Positions 6,228 through 14,825 of a DNA stretch of 15,925 bases are shown here, piece after piece (the stretch's first letter is position 1; each line of letters starts with the position of its first letter). This DNA comes from JANOBJ01 sp031411575. GTDB lineage: Bacteria > Pseudomonadota > Gammaproteobacteria > Burkholderiales > Burkholderiaceae_C. Under the pieces are notes generated by a model. It was not told the DNA's origin. It did no database searches and saw only the letters and a list, made by a program, of their open reading frames with translations. The stretch spans positions 1 through 15,925 of the forward strand of contig JANOBJ010000317.1 in the NCBI GenBank assembly GCA_031411575.1. The letters are read 5' to 3'. A program made the translations under genes and the position numbers.

Positions 6228-7463
6228 ATGAATTTCGCAATCAAGCAAGTGGTGGTGGGTGCGTTGGTGGTGTGCGCGGGTACTGCCTTCGCCCAGAAGG
6301 GCGAGACCGTCAAGATCGCCCACATCGACCCATTCTCGGGCCCGTTTGCCAACGTTGGCCAGAACCAGCTCAAGAGCTGGCAGTTTGTCGCCGAGCGCCT
6401 GGGCGGCCCCAAGAACCCGGCCGGCGTCAAGTTTGAAATCGTCGGTTTCGACAACAAAGGCTCGCCGCAGGAAAGCCTGAACGCGTTGAAGGCCGCGATT
6501 GACCAGGGCTTCCGCTACGTCACGCAGGGCAATGGCTCGGGCGCGGCTGCCGCCATCTCGGACGCAGTGACCAAGCACAACGAACGCAACCCCGGCAAGG
6601 AAGTGGTCTACATCAACTACGCGGCCGTTGACCCCGCGCTCACCAACGAGCGCTGCAGCTTCTGGCACTTCCGCCTGGACGCCGACACCTCCATGAAGAT
6701 GGAAGCACTCACTAGCTACATGAAGGACGAAGCCAAGGTCAAGAACGTCTACCTGATCAACCAGAACTACGCGCACGGCCAGCAGGTCGCCAAGTACTTC
6801 AAGGAAGGCATGGCCCGCAAGCGGCCCGACGTGAAGATCGTGGGCGACGAGCTGCACCCGCTCGGACAGGTGAAAGACTTTGCTCCCTATGTGGCCAAGA
6901 TCAAGGCTGCTGGCGCCGACACCATCGTCACCGGCAACTGGGGCACCGACATGACACTGCTGGTCAAGGCGCTCAACGATGCCGGCATGACCGTGCCGCT
7001 GTACGCCTACTACGCCGGCGTGACGGGCACGCCGACGGCGCTGGCCCAGGGCAAGGACATGAACGTGAGCCAGGTGGCCATCAGTCATTCCAACTTCACG
7101 GGTGAGCTGCGCGACCTGCGCAATGAGTTCAAGAAGAAGTTCAACGACGACTACTACACCTTCCAGACCTACCTGGGCATTGCGATGCTGTCGCAAGGCA
7201 TGGCCAATGCCAAGAGCACCGATCCGCTGAAGGTGGCCACGGCCATGGAGGGCATGACGTTCAAGGGCATCAGCGGTGAAGCCCAGATGCGCAAGGCCGA
7301 TCACCAGCTGCAGCAGCACATGTACATCAGCAAGTGGGTCAAGGCGACCGCCAAGGATCCGTACAGCGAAGAAAACACCGGCTACAACTTTGCGGTGGTC
7401 AAGCAGATGGAGCCCTATGTGGCGTCCACGCCCACGTCCTGCCAGATGAAGCGTCCTTCCTGA
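6228..7463 (+). CDS. Periplasmic substrate-binding protein of a branched-chain-amino-acid-type ABC transporter, 411 aa
   Basis: Captures the substrate in the periplasm and hands it to the LivHM-type permease encoded next. Residues 1-22 form a signal peptide (hydrophobic core VVVGALVVCAGTAFA, cleavage before Gln23). The mature protein has type I periplasmic-binding layout: VKIAHIDPFSGPFANVGQ at the N-terminus, the GNGSGAAAAISDAV loop, VYLINQNYAHGQQVAKYFK in the second lobe, and a C-terminal YNFAVVKQMEPYV. The ATG at 6228 follows AAGGAG by 7 bases. It is longer than classical LivK (about 370 aa). Members of this family bind amino acids, urea, amides or aromatic and aliphatic acids; beside an acyl-CoA ligase and beta-oxidation genes, a carboxylate ligand is my inference, not shown by motif. 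Confidence 0.93.
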   Translation: MNFAIKQVVVGALVVCAGTAFAQKGETVKIAHIDPFSGPFANVGQNQLKSWQFVAERLGGPKNPAGVKFEIVGFDNKGSPQESLNALKAAIDQGFRYVTQGNGSGAAAAISDAVTKHNERNPGKEVVYINYAAVDPALTNERCSFWHFRLDADTSMKMEALTSYMKDEAKVKNVYLINQNYAHGQQVAKYFKEGMARKRPDVKIVGDELHPLGQVKDFAPYVAKIKAAGADTIVTGNWGTDMTLLVKALNDAGMTVPLYAYYAGVTGTPTALAQGKDMNVSQVAISHSNFTGELRDLRNEFKKKFNDDYYTFQTYLGIAMLSQGMANAKSTDPLKVATAMEGMTFKGISGEAQMRKADHQLQQHMYISKWVKATAKDPYSEENTGYNFAVVKQMEPYVASTPTSCQMKRPS

Positions 7464-7495
7464 CGCGGGACTGCGAAACGGCAGCCATCTGCGCG

Positions 7496-7523
7496 AGGCC
7501 CGACGACCCATCGGGCCTTTTTT
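7496..7523 (+). terminator. Rho-independent terminator or attenuator between binding protein and permease
   Basis: Perfect 8-bp arms AGGCCCGA (7496-7503) and TCGGGCCT (7511-7518) enclose a 7-base loop and are followed by TTTTTT (7518-7523). It lies after the binding-protein stop and 25 bp before the next start codon. In such operons a partial terminator here lets the binding protein be made in excess over the membrane parts. Confidence 0.9.
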
Positions 7524-7548
7524 CTTCCTGTCCTGATCTGTACCTGCA

Positions 7549-8502
7549 ATGACCCTTGAGTTTTTTGCGATCTCCATGCTGAACGGGCTCAGCTACGGCT
7601 TGCTGCTGTTCATGCTGAGTTCGGGCCTGACGCTGATCTTCAGCATGATGGGCGTGCTCAATTTCGCGCACGCCAGCTTCTACATGCTGGGCGCGTACTT
7701 CGCCTACACCACCACCAGCCTGCTGGGGTTCTGGGCGGCGTTGTTCGTGGCGCCGGTGCTCGTCGGGCTGATGGGCGCGGGGTTCGAAAAGTATTTCCTG
7801 CGCCGGGTACACAAGTTTGGCCATGTGCCGGAATTGCTGATCACCTTCGGCCTGAGTTACGTGCTGGTCGAACTGGTGCAACTGGTCTGGGGCCGCGGAC
7901 CGGCCGACTACCGTGTGCCCGCCGCGCTGGATGGCCCGCTGTTCACGCTGTTTGGCACCCAGTTCCCGATGTACCGGGGCTTCATGATGCTGGTGGCGAT
8001 CCTGATGCTGATCGCGGTGTGGCTGTTGCTCACGCGCACGCGCATCGGCCTGGTGATTCAGGCAGCGCTCACACACCCCGAGACGGTGGAGGCGCTGGGG
8101 CACAACGTCCCGCGCGTTTTCATGCTGGTGTTCGGCGGGGGCGCCGCGCTGGCGGGGCTGGCGGGCGTCATCGGTGGCAATGCCTTTGTGACGGAACCCG
8201 GTATGGCCGCGACGGTCGGGTCGGTCATCTTTGTGGTTGTCGTCGTGGGCGGGATGGGGTCGCTGTCGGGCGCCTTTGTGGCTTCGCTCCTGATCGGCGT
8301 CATCCAGACGTTTGCGGTCGGCATCGACAGCTCGCTGATGGGCGCCTTTAGCGCGGTCGGCTTGCCCGTCACGGCCGACACCTTCGGCTACGCCCTGTGG
8401 AAACTCAAGATCAGCCAGATCGCGCCGATCCTGCCGTATATGTTTCTGGTGCTGATACTGATCTTCCGGCCCAAGGGTCTTCTCGGCACGCGGGAGGGCT
8501 GA
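7549..8502 (+). CDS. livH: LivH-type inner-membrane permease of the ABC importer, 317 aa
   Basis: One of two membrane subunits forming the translocation path. The N-terminus SMLNGLSYGLLLFMLSSGLT followed by GVLNFAHASFYMLGAYFAY is the LivH hallmark, and the cytoplasmic EAA-like loop that meets the ATPase lies around TRIGLVIQAALTHPETVEAL. Roughly eight to nine hydrophobic segments are visible; it ends IFRPKGLLGTREG, the standard LivH tail. Length is about 20-25 aa above the common 290-300. No good ribosome-binding sequence precedes the ATG at 7549 (the leader reads GATCTGTACCTGCA), so initiation may be weak. It follows a hairpin terminator and ends 3 bp before livM. The symbol denotes family only; substrate is unknown. 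Confidence 0.93.
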   Translation: MTLEFFAISMLNGLSYGLLLFMLSSGLTLIFSMMGVLNFAHASFYMLGAYFAYTTTSLLGFWAALFVAPVLVGLMGAGFEKYFLRRVHKFGHVPELLITFGLSYVLVELVQLVWGRGPADYRVPAALDGPLFTLFGTQFPMYRGFMMLVAILMLIAVWLLLTRTRIGLVIQAALTHPETVEALGHNVPRVFMLVFGGGAALAGLAGVIGGNAFVTEPGMAATVGSVIFVVVVVGGMGSLSGAFVASLLIGVIQTFAVGIDSSLMGAFSAVGLPVTADTFGYALWKLKISQIAPILPYMFLVLILIFRPKGLLGTREG

Positions 8503-8505
8503 ACC

Positions 8506-9798
8506 ATGAGCAAGACTTATTACCAGTTTCGGCCCTTCAACATCGGGCGCTGGGTCATCTGGTCGCTGTTTGCGTTGGTGCTACTGGTGGCGCCACTCGT
8601 CTTCACCAGTTCGCTGAACCAGACGATGCTGTCGCAGATGGGTATCGCCATCATCGTCTGCCTGAGCTACAACATGCTGCTGGGGCACGGCGGCATGCTG
8701 AGCTTCGGCCATGCGGTGTACTCGGGGCTTGGTTCATTCCTGGCCATTCACGCGCTGAACCAGTGGAGCGCGGGGCAGGCGTGGCTGCCGGTCAGCCTCG
8801 TTCCGTTGATTGGCGGGCTGAGCGGCATGTTCTTCGCCGTCCTGTTTGGCTGGGTGACCACCAAGAAATCAGGCACCCCGTTTGCCATGATCACGCTGGG
8901 CATGGGAGAGCTGGTGTGGGCCATGTCGCTGATGTTCCCGGAGTTTTTCGGGGGCGAGGGCGGCATCAACGGCAACCGCGTCACCGGAGCCAAGCCGCTA
9001 GGCATCACCTTCGGGCCGCAAATCCAGCTCTACTACCTGATCGCCATCTACACCTTTATCTGCACGGCACTGATGTTCGCCTTCACGCGCACGCCGCTGG
9101 GCCGCATGCTCAATGCGGTGCGCGACAACCCCGAGCGCGTCGAGTTCGTCGGGTACGACACGCAGAAGGTTCGCTACATCGCTTTCATCATCTCGGGTTT
9201 CTTCGCCGGCATTTCAGGTGGGCTGGGCGCGCTGAATTTCGAGATCGTGACGTCCGAGGTGGTCGGTGCCGGGCGGTCGGGCGCTTACCTGCTGTTTGTG
9301 TTTCTCGGCGGGGCCACATTCTTCTTCGGACCGATCATCGGCGCCATCCTGATGGTGCTGGCGTTTGTACTGCTGAGCGAGCTGACCAAGGCCTGGCTGC
9401 TGTACCTGGGCCTGGTTTTCCTGTTCATGGTGATGTATGCGCCGGGCGGCATTGCCAGCCTGATCATGATGAACCTTCGCGTCGCAGCCTTTGGCAAGCT
9501 GCGCCAGTTGTGGGTCAGCTATCTGGCGCTGGCGGTCACCGCGCTGATCGTGCTGGTGGGTGCGGCGGCGATGATCGAGATGGTCTACCACCTGCAACTC
9601 AACTCCGCTCTCGGGAATGAACTCACCTTCATGGGCGCCAAGCTCGATGCCAAGGGGCTGAACAGCTGGTTTGGTGCGGCGTTTGTCATGCTCACCGGCC
9701 TGGGGCTGTTTGAAGTGACTCGCCGCCAGTTCGTGCGCGAATGGGGTGGCATCCAGGAATTCATCGAAAAAGAAATGAAGCGGAGGGAGTCCCTGTGA
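8506..9798 (+). CDS. livM: LivM-type inner-membrane permease with a C-terminal extension, 430 aa
   Basis: Second membrane subunit of the importer. Family marks: SYNMLLGHGGMLSFGHAVY near residues 50-70, FAMITLGMGELVWAMSLMF, FFGGEGGINGNRV, the ATPase-contact loop RTPLGRMLNAVRDNPERVEFVGYD, and GAGRSGAYLLFVFLGG before the last core helices and MYAPGGIASL. After this core (about residue 320) it continues about 110 residues with two more hydrophobic segments (LWVSYLALAVTALIVLVGAA and SWFGAAFVMLTGLGLF) and a charged tail with IQEFIEKEMKRRESL; many LivM proteins end near the core. GGAGGG precedes the start by about 7 bases. The stop overlaps the start of livG by 4 bp (GTGA), so translation is coupled. 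Confidence 0.93.
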   Translation: MSKTYYQFRPFNIGRWVIWSLFALVLLVAPLVFTSSLNQTMLSQMGIAIIVCLSYNMLLGHGGMLSFGHAVYSGLGSFLAIHALNQWSAGQAWLPVSLVPLIGGLSGMFFAVLFGWVTTKKSGTPFAMITLGMGELVWAMSLMFPEFFGGEGGINGNRVTGAKPLGITFGPQIQLYYLIAIYTFICTALMFAFTRTPLGRMLNAVRDNPERVEFVGYDTQKVRYIAFIISGFFAGISGGLGALNFEIVTSEVVGAGRSGAYLLFVFLGGATFFFGPIIGAILMVLAFVLLSELTKAWLLYLGLVFLFMVMYAPGGIASLIMMNLRVAAFGKLRQLWVSYLALAVTALIVLVGAAAMIEMVYHLQLNSALGNELTFMGAKLDAKGLNSWFGAAFVMLTGLGLFEVTRRQFVREWGGIQEFIEKEMKRRESL

Positions 9799-10634
9799 GC
9801 AGTACGACAGAAATGGTCGCCCCGGCAGCAGGCACCCAGCCCACGGTAACTGGCGCGGGCGCATCGGGGTTCGCGCTGGAGCTGAAAGACCTGCGCAAGA
9901 GTTTTGGCAAGACGGAAATCATCCGTGGCGCCAACCTGGCGGTGAACTCGGGTGAGCGGGTGGCCATCATCGGGCCCAACGGGGCAGGCAAATCCACGCT
10001 CTTCAACCTGATCAGCGGCCGGTTTGAGCCCACCAGTGGTGACGTGCTGCTGAACGGGCAGCGCATCAACGGCAAACGGCCGTTTGAGATCAACCGGCTG
10101 GGCCTGTCGCGCAGCTTCCAGATCACCAACATCTTTCCCAAGCTCAGCGTGTTCGAAAATCTGCGCTGCGGGGTGTTGTGGAGCCTGGGCTACAAGTACA
10201 CGTTCCTGAAATTCCTGGCCGATCTGGACGACGCCAATGATCGCGCGGAACAGCTGATGGAGATGATCAAGCTGGACCGCAAGCGCGATGTGCTGGCCAT
10301 GAACCTGACCTACGCCGAGCAGCGCGCACTCGAGATCGGCATCACCATAGCGGGCGGCGCCAACGTGATCCTGCTCGATGAGCCCACGGCGGGCATGAGC
10401 CGTTCGGAAACCGCGCGGTTCATTCGCTTGATCAAGGACGTGACCGTAGGCAAGACGCTGCTGACCGTGGAGCATGACATGGGCGTGGTGTTTGGCTTGG
10501 CCGACCGCATCGCGGTGGTGGTGTATGGCGAAGTGATCGCCTTCGACACACCCGACGCGGTACGTGCCAACCAGCGCGTACAGGAAGCCTATCTCGGTTC
10601 ATCCGTCGCCGACCAGCAAGCTGGGGGGCACTGA
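9795..10634 (+). CDS. livG: LivG-type ABC transporter ATPase with altered signature motif, 279 aa
   Basis: Cytoplasmic ATPase subunit driving import. Start: GTG at 9795 overlapping the livM stop, preceded by GGAGGGAG; an ATG at 9813 would drop six residues of a flexible Ala/Thr/Gly-rich leader (residues 1-26) not needed for the domain. ABC motifs in order: Walker A GPNGAGKST (60-68, canonical), Q-loop Gln109 in SFQITNIFP, signature LTYAE (171-175, where LivG usually has LSYGE, so the Gly is Ala174), Walker B ILLDE (192-196) with catalytic Glu196, and switch His227 in TVEHDMG. It ends with the LivG-like QRVQEAYLGS plus a short tail. The altered signature faces the Walker A of its partner, which is also altered (see livF). 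Confidence 0.93.
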   Translation: MSSTTEMVAPAAGTQPTVTGAGASGFALELKDLRKSFGKTEIIRGANLAVNSGERVAIIGPNGAGKSTLFNLISGRFEPTSGDVLLNGQRINGKRPFEINRLGLSRSFQITNIFPKLSVFENLRCGVLWSLGYKYTFLKFLADLDDANDRAEQLMEMIKLDRKRDVLAMNLTYAEQRALEIGITIAGGANVILLDEPTAGMSRSETARFIRLIKDVTVGKTLLTVEHDMGVVFGLADRIAVVVYGEVIAFDTPDAVRANQRVQEAYLGSSVADQQAGGH

Positions 10635-10635
10635 A

Positions 10636-11331
10636 ATGCTCAAGATCAACGACCTCCACGCGTTTTACGGCAAGAGCCACGTGCTGCATGGCGTGCATTT
10701 CGAGGTGAATCCGGGCGAGATCGTGGCGCTGCTGGGGCGCAACGGTTCCGGCCGTTCCACCACCGCCAAGGCCATCATGGGCCTGGTGGATTGCCATGGC
10801 GACATCCAGTGGAAGGGCCAGCAGATCTCCGGGCACAAGGCCTACGAGGTGGCGCACCTCGGTATCGGCTATGTGCCCGAGAACCGCGACATCTTCCCGG
10901 CGCTGACCGTGCACCAGAACCTGCTGCTCGGGCAGAAAGGCTCGGGCAAGGGCAGCCGCTGGTCATTTGACGACATGTACCAGATGTTTCCGCGCCTGAA
11001 GGAACGCCAGCACACCGAAGCCGGCGTGCTGTCCGGTGGCGAGCAGCAGATGCTGACGCTGTGCCGCACACTGATGGGCGACCCCGACCTCATCATCATC
11101 GACGAGCCCACGGAAGGTCTGGCGCCCAAGATCGTTGAACTGGTCGGCCAATACCTGAAGAAGCTCAAGGACCGCGGCATTTCCGTGCTGCTGATCGAGC
11201 AGAAGCTCACCATCGCGATGCAGATTTCCGACCGGGCGCTCGTGATGGGCCATGGCAGCATCGTTTTCCACGGCACGCCTGATTCGCTGCGCGCCGACGC
11301 CTACATCCGCAAGGAATGGCTCGAAGTTTGA
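10636..11331 (+). CDS. livF: LivF-type ABC transporter ATPase with Walker A Arg, 231 aa
   Basis: Second ATPase subunit. The ATG at 10636 lies one base after the livG stop, with GGGGGG (10623-10628) upstream as ribosome-binding site. Motifs: Walker A GRNGSGRST (34-42), in which the invariant Lys is Arg40 (CGT at 10753-10755); Q-loop region YVPENRDIFP (79-88, Gln replaced as usual in LivF); canonical signature LSGGE (132-136); Walker B IIIDE (153-157); and Gln189 in LIEQK at the switch position, where LivF proteins commonly have Gln. Length matches LivF (about 235). The substitution could be typical of a subfamily; it should weaken ATP hydrolysis at the site this Walker A forms with the LivG signature. 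Confidence 0.93.
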   Translation: MLKINDLHAFYGKSHVLHGVHFEVNPGEIVALLGRNGSGRSTTAKAIMGLVDCHGDIQWKGQQISGHKAYEVAHLGIGYVPENRDIFPALTVHQNLLLGQKGSGKGSRWSFDDMYQMFPRLKERQHTEAGVLSGGEQQMLTLCRTLMGDPDLIIIDEPTEGLAPKIVELVGQYLKKLKDRGISVLLIEQKLTIAMQISDRALVMGHGSIVFHGTPDSLRADAYIRKEWLEV

Positions 11332-11380
11332 GTTTGTCCCGGCAGTGACATACGCTAGAGGGAGCGACACCAAAACCCCC

Positions 11381-11410
11381 TACAATAAAAACGAACGATC
11401 GTTCTTTTTT
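11381..11410 (+). promoter_or_regulatory. Promoter -10 box and palindromic operator upstream of the hydratase/dehydrogenase gene
   Basis: TACAAT at 11381-11386 is a near-consensus -10 box. Directly after it, 11387-11410 is an inverted repeat: a perfect 12-bp core GAACGATCGTTC (11393-11404), one unmatched pair, then four A facing four T. The expected transcription start falls inside the palindrome. No good -35 box is found 16-18 bp upstream. Site form and position fit repression by a TetR-family acyl-CoA-responsive regulator such as those of fatty-acid regulons (FadP or PsrA types); the regulator itself is not in the window. Confidence 0.6.
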
Positions 11411-11443
11411 GCCTTACCCCCCCCTCCCATAAGGAAGACCAGC

Positions 11444-13555
11444 ATGACGGCTGAATATGTAGTCCACGGCAATGTCGCCGTAATCACCATGAACAACCCA
11501 CCCGTCAATGGCCTGGGTTTCTCCACGCGAATGGGCATTGCCGATGGCCTGGCCAAGGCCAACGCTGATTCCGCGGTGCGTGCCATCGTCATTACGGGCG
11601 CGGGCAAGGCTTTCTCGGGCGGCGCGGACATCAAGGAGTTCGGCACACCCAACGCCCTGAAAGAGCCCAACCTGCTGAGCGTGATTCTGGCGGTCGAGAA
11701 TTCCGCCAAGCCGGTCGTTGCCGCCCTGCACAGCGTGGCGATGGGCGGTGGCCTGGAGCTCGCACTGGGTTGCCACTACCGGATCGCGGCGCCTGGCTGC
11801 AGCGTGGCATTGCCTGAGGTCAAGATCGGGCTGATTCCCGGCGCAGGCGGTACGCAGCGCCTACCGCGCGTGCTCGGCGTGGAAACCGCACTGAACATGA
11901 TCGTGAGCGGCGAACCCGTCAAGAGCGAATTGCTGGCCACGTTGCCGGGGCAGAAGCTGTTTGACAAGATGGCGGCGTCGGCCGAAACGCTGGCCGCCGA
12001 GGCGCTGGCGTTGGCTAAATCGGTGGCCGACAAGCACGCGGATGGCTCACCGTTGCCGCTGGTGCGCAACCTGCCGTGCAAGCACCCGCTAGGCGATGCC
12101 TATTTCCAGTTCTCGCGCAACATGGTCAAGGGGATGTCAAAGAACTTCCCGGCGCCGCTCAAGTGCGTCGATGCGATCGAATCTGCCACCAAGAACAAGT
12201 TTGATGCCGGCATGGCGATCGAGCGTGAGATTTTCACCAGTCTCATGTTCACGCCAGAATCCCGCGCGCTGCGCCACATCTTCATGGCCGAGCGCGCAGC
12301 CTCCAAGATTCCCGATGTGCCCGAGGACACGCCGCAGCGCACCATCAAATCCGTCGCGGTCATCGGCGCCGGCACCATGGGTGGCGGCATTTCCATGAAC
12401 TTCCTGAATGCCGGCATCCCGGTGAAGATGCTGGAGATGAAGCAGGAAGCGTTGGATCGTGGCGTGGCCACCATCAAGAAAAATTACGAAGCCCAAGTCA
12501 AGAAGGGCAAGCTGAAGGCCGACAAGTACGACCAGCGGATGGCTTTGCTGTCCACCACGCTCGACTACAACGACCTGAAGGACGCCGATATCGTGATCGA
12601 GGCGGTGTTCGAGGAAATGGGTGTCAAGGAAGCCGTGTTCAAGAAGCTCGACGAGGTGATGAAGCCCGGTGCCATCCTGGCGTCCAACACCTCCACGCTG
12701 GATGTCAACAAAATTGCCAGTTTCACCAAGCGCCCGCAGGACGTGATTGGCACGCACTTCTTCAGCCCGGCCAACGTGATGAAGCTGCTCGAAGTCGTTC
12801 GCGGCGAAAAGACGGCCAAGGACGTGCTCGCGACCGTCATGGCGCTCGGCAAGAAGATCAAGAAAACGTCGGTGGTGTCGGGCGTCTGCGACGGCTTCAT
12901 CGGCAACCGCATGATTGAGCAGTACAGCCGCCAGGCGGGTTTCCTGCTGGAAGAGGGCTGCACCCCCGCACAGGTCGATCGCGCGGTCGAGAAGTTCGGT
13001 TTTGCCATGGGCCCCTTCCGCATGGGCGATCTGGCCGGCAACGACATTGGCTGGGCCATCCGCAAGCGCCGCAACCAGGAAAAGCCGGGCATGAAGTACA
13101 GCAAGACCGCTGACCTGCTGTGCGAGATGGGCCGCTTTGGCCAGAAAACCGGTGCCGGCTGGTACGACTACCAGGCGGGCAAGCGCGACGCCATCCCGTC
13201 TTCCGTGGTGGTCGAGATGATCGAGAAGCACCGCAAGGATTCAGGCATCGCCCCGCGCAAGGTGTCCGACGACGAAATCGTGCAACGGCTGGTGTACGCG
13301 CTGGTCAATGAGGCCGCGCACATCCTCGAAGAGGGCATTGCGTCCCGAGCGAGCGACATTGACATGGTGTACCTCACGGGTTACGGCTTTCCGATCCACC
13401 GCGGCGGCCCCATGCTGTACGCAGACCAGGTGGGCCTGTTCAACGTGGTGCAGAGCATGAACCGCTTTGCCCAGAACCCACTGGACGATGCCAAGTTCTG
13501 GCAGCCCGCGCCCTTGCTGGCGAAGCTGGCGGCCGAAGGCAAAACATTCAACTGA
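11444..13555 (+). CDS. Bifunctional enoyl-CoA hydratase / 3-hydroxyacyl-CoA dehydrogenase, 703 aa
   Basis: Carries out two central beta-oxidation steps: hydration of trans-2-enoyl-CoA, then NAD-dependent oxidation of 3-hydroxyacyl-CoA. The crotonase part comes first (about 1-190), with oxyanion-hole segments FSGGADIKEF (58-67) and AMGGGLELALG (99-109) and both catalytic glutamates, E105 and E125 (LPEVKIG). The dehydrogenase part starts near 300 with the NAD motif VIGAGTMGGG (306-315), then IVIEAVFEEM, NTSTLDVNKIA and the catalytic His438 in IGTHFFSPANVMKLLE; C-terminal dimerisation domains follow to the end. Order and length match FadB/FadJ and peroxisomal multifunctional enzymes. The ATG at 11444 follows AAGGAAG; the frame is open further upstream but crosses livF and the operator. 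Thiolase follows after 10 bp, so both are made together. Confidence 0.94.
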   Translation: MTAEYVVHGNVAVITMNNPPVNGLGFSTRMGIADGLAKANADSAVRAIVITGAGKAFSGGADIKEFGTPNALKEPNLLSVILAVENSAKPVVAALHSVAMGGGLELALGCHYRIAAPGCSVALPEVKIGLIPGAGGTQRLPRVLGVETALNMIVSGEPVKSELLATLPGQKLFDKMAASAETLAAEALALAKSVADKHADGSPLPLVRNLPCKHPLGDAYFQFSRNMVKGMSKNFPAPLKCVDAIESATKNKFDAGMAIEREIFTSLMFTPESRALRHIFMAERAASKIPDVPEDTPQRTIKSVAVIGAGTMGGGISMNFLNAGIPVKMLEMKQEALDRGVATIKKNYEAQVKKGKLKADKYDQRMALLSTTLDYNDLKDADIVIEAVFEEMGVKEAVFKKLDEVMKPGAILASNTSTLDVNKIASFTKRPQDVIGTHFFSPANVMKLLEVVRGEKTAKDVLATVMALGKKIKKTSVVSGVCDGFIGNRMIEQYSRQAGFLLEEGCTPAQVDRAVEKFGFAMGPFRMGDLAGNDIGWAIRKRRNQEKPGMKYSKTADLLCEMGRFGQKTGAGWYDYQAGKRDAIPSSVVVEMIEKHRKDSGIAPRKVSDDEIVQRLVYALVNEAAHILEEGIASRASDIDMVYLTGYGFPIHRGGPMLYADQVGLFNVVQSMNRFAQNPLDDAKFWQPAPLLAKLAAEGKTFN

Positions 13556-13565
13556 AGGATTAGCC

Positions 13566-14741
<1,176 letters not shown>

Positions 14742-14779
14742 TCCTGCGGTGACGCCGAGGCACCGGATTCCTCTGGTCA

Positions 14780-14814
14780 AGGGCTGCAATCTCCTCCGGT
14801 TGCGGCCCTTTTTT
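14780..14814 (+). terminator. Rho-independent terminator after the thiolase gene
   Basis: Ten-base arms AGGGCTGCAA (14780-14789) and TTGCGGCCCT (14800-14809) pair fully with one G-U wobble across a 10-base loop, followed by TTTTTT (14809-14814). The T-run ends only 11 bp before the next start codon, so it may also act as an attenuator or as a 5' stem in any readthrough mRNA for the acyl-CoA dehydrogenase. Confidence 0.9.
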
Positions 14815-14825
14815 GATTGAACGCC

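Noticed and set aside
6198..7577. 459-codon minus-strand open frame opposite the binding-protein gene
   Set aside because: Antisense shadow rich in Val, His, Leu and Gly; the plus-strand gene has a signal peptide, ribosome-binding site and family motifs.
11200..11206. Gln189 in place of the switch His in LivF as unusual by itself
   Set aside because: Gln at this position is common in LivF proteins. It is counted only as part of the degenerate-site argument, not as novel.
11252..11443. Longer N-terminus for the hydratase/dehydrogenase
   Set aside because: It would overlap the end of livF and translate through the -10 box and palindrome; the crotonase domain starts right at the ATG at 11444, which has a ribosome-binding site.
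12137..13231. 364-codon minus-strand open frame opposite the hydratase/dehydrogenase
   Set aside because: Shadow of a gene with full catalytic motifs; no ribosome-binding site or domain seen.
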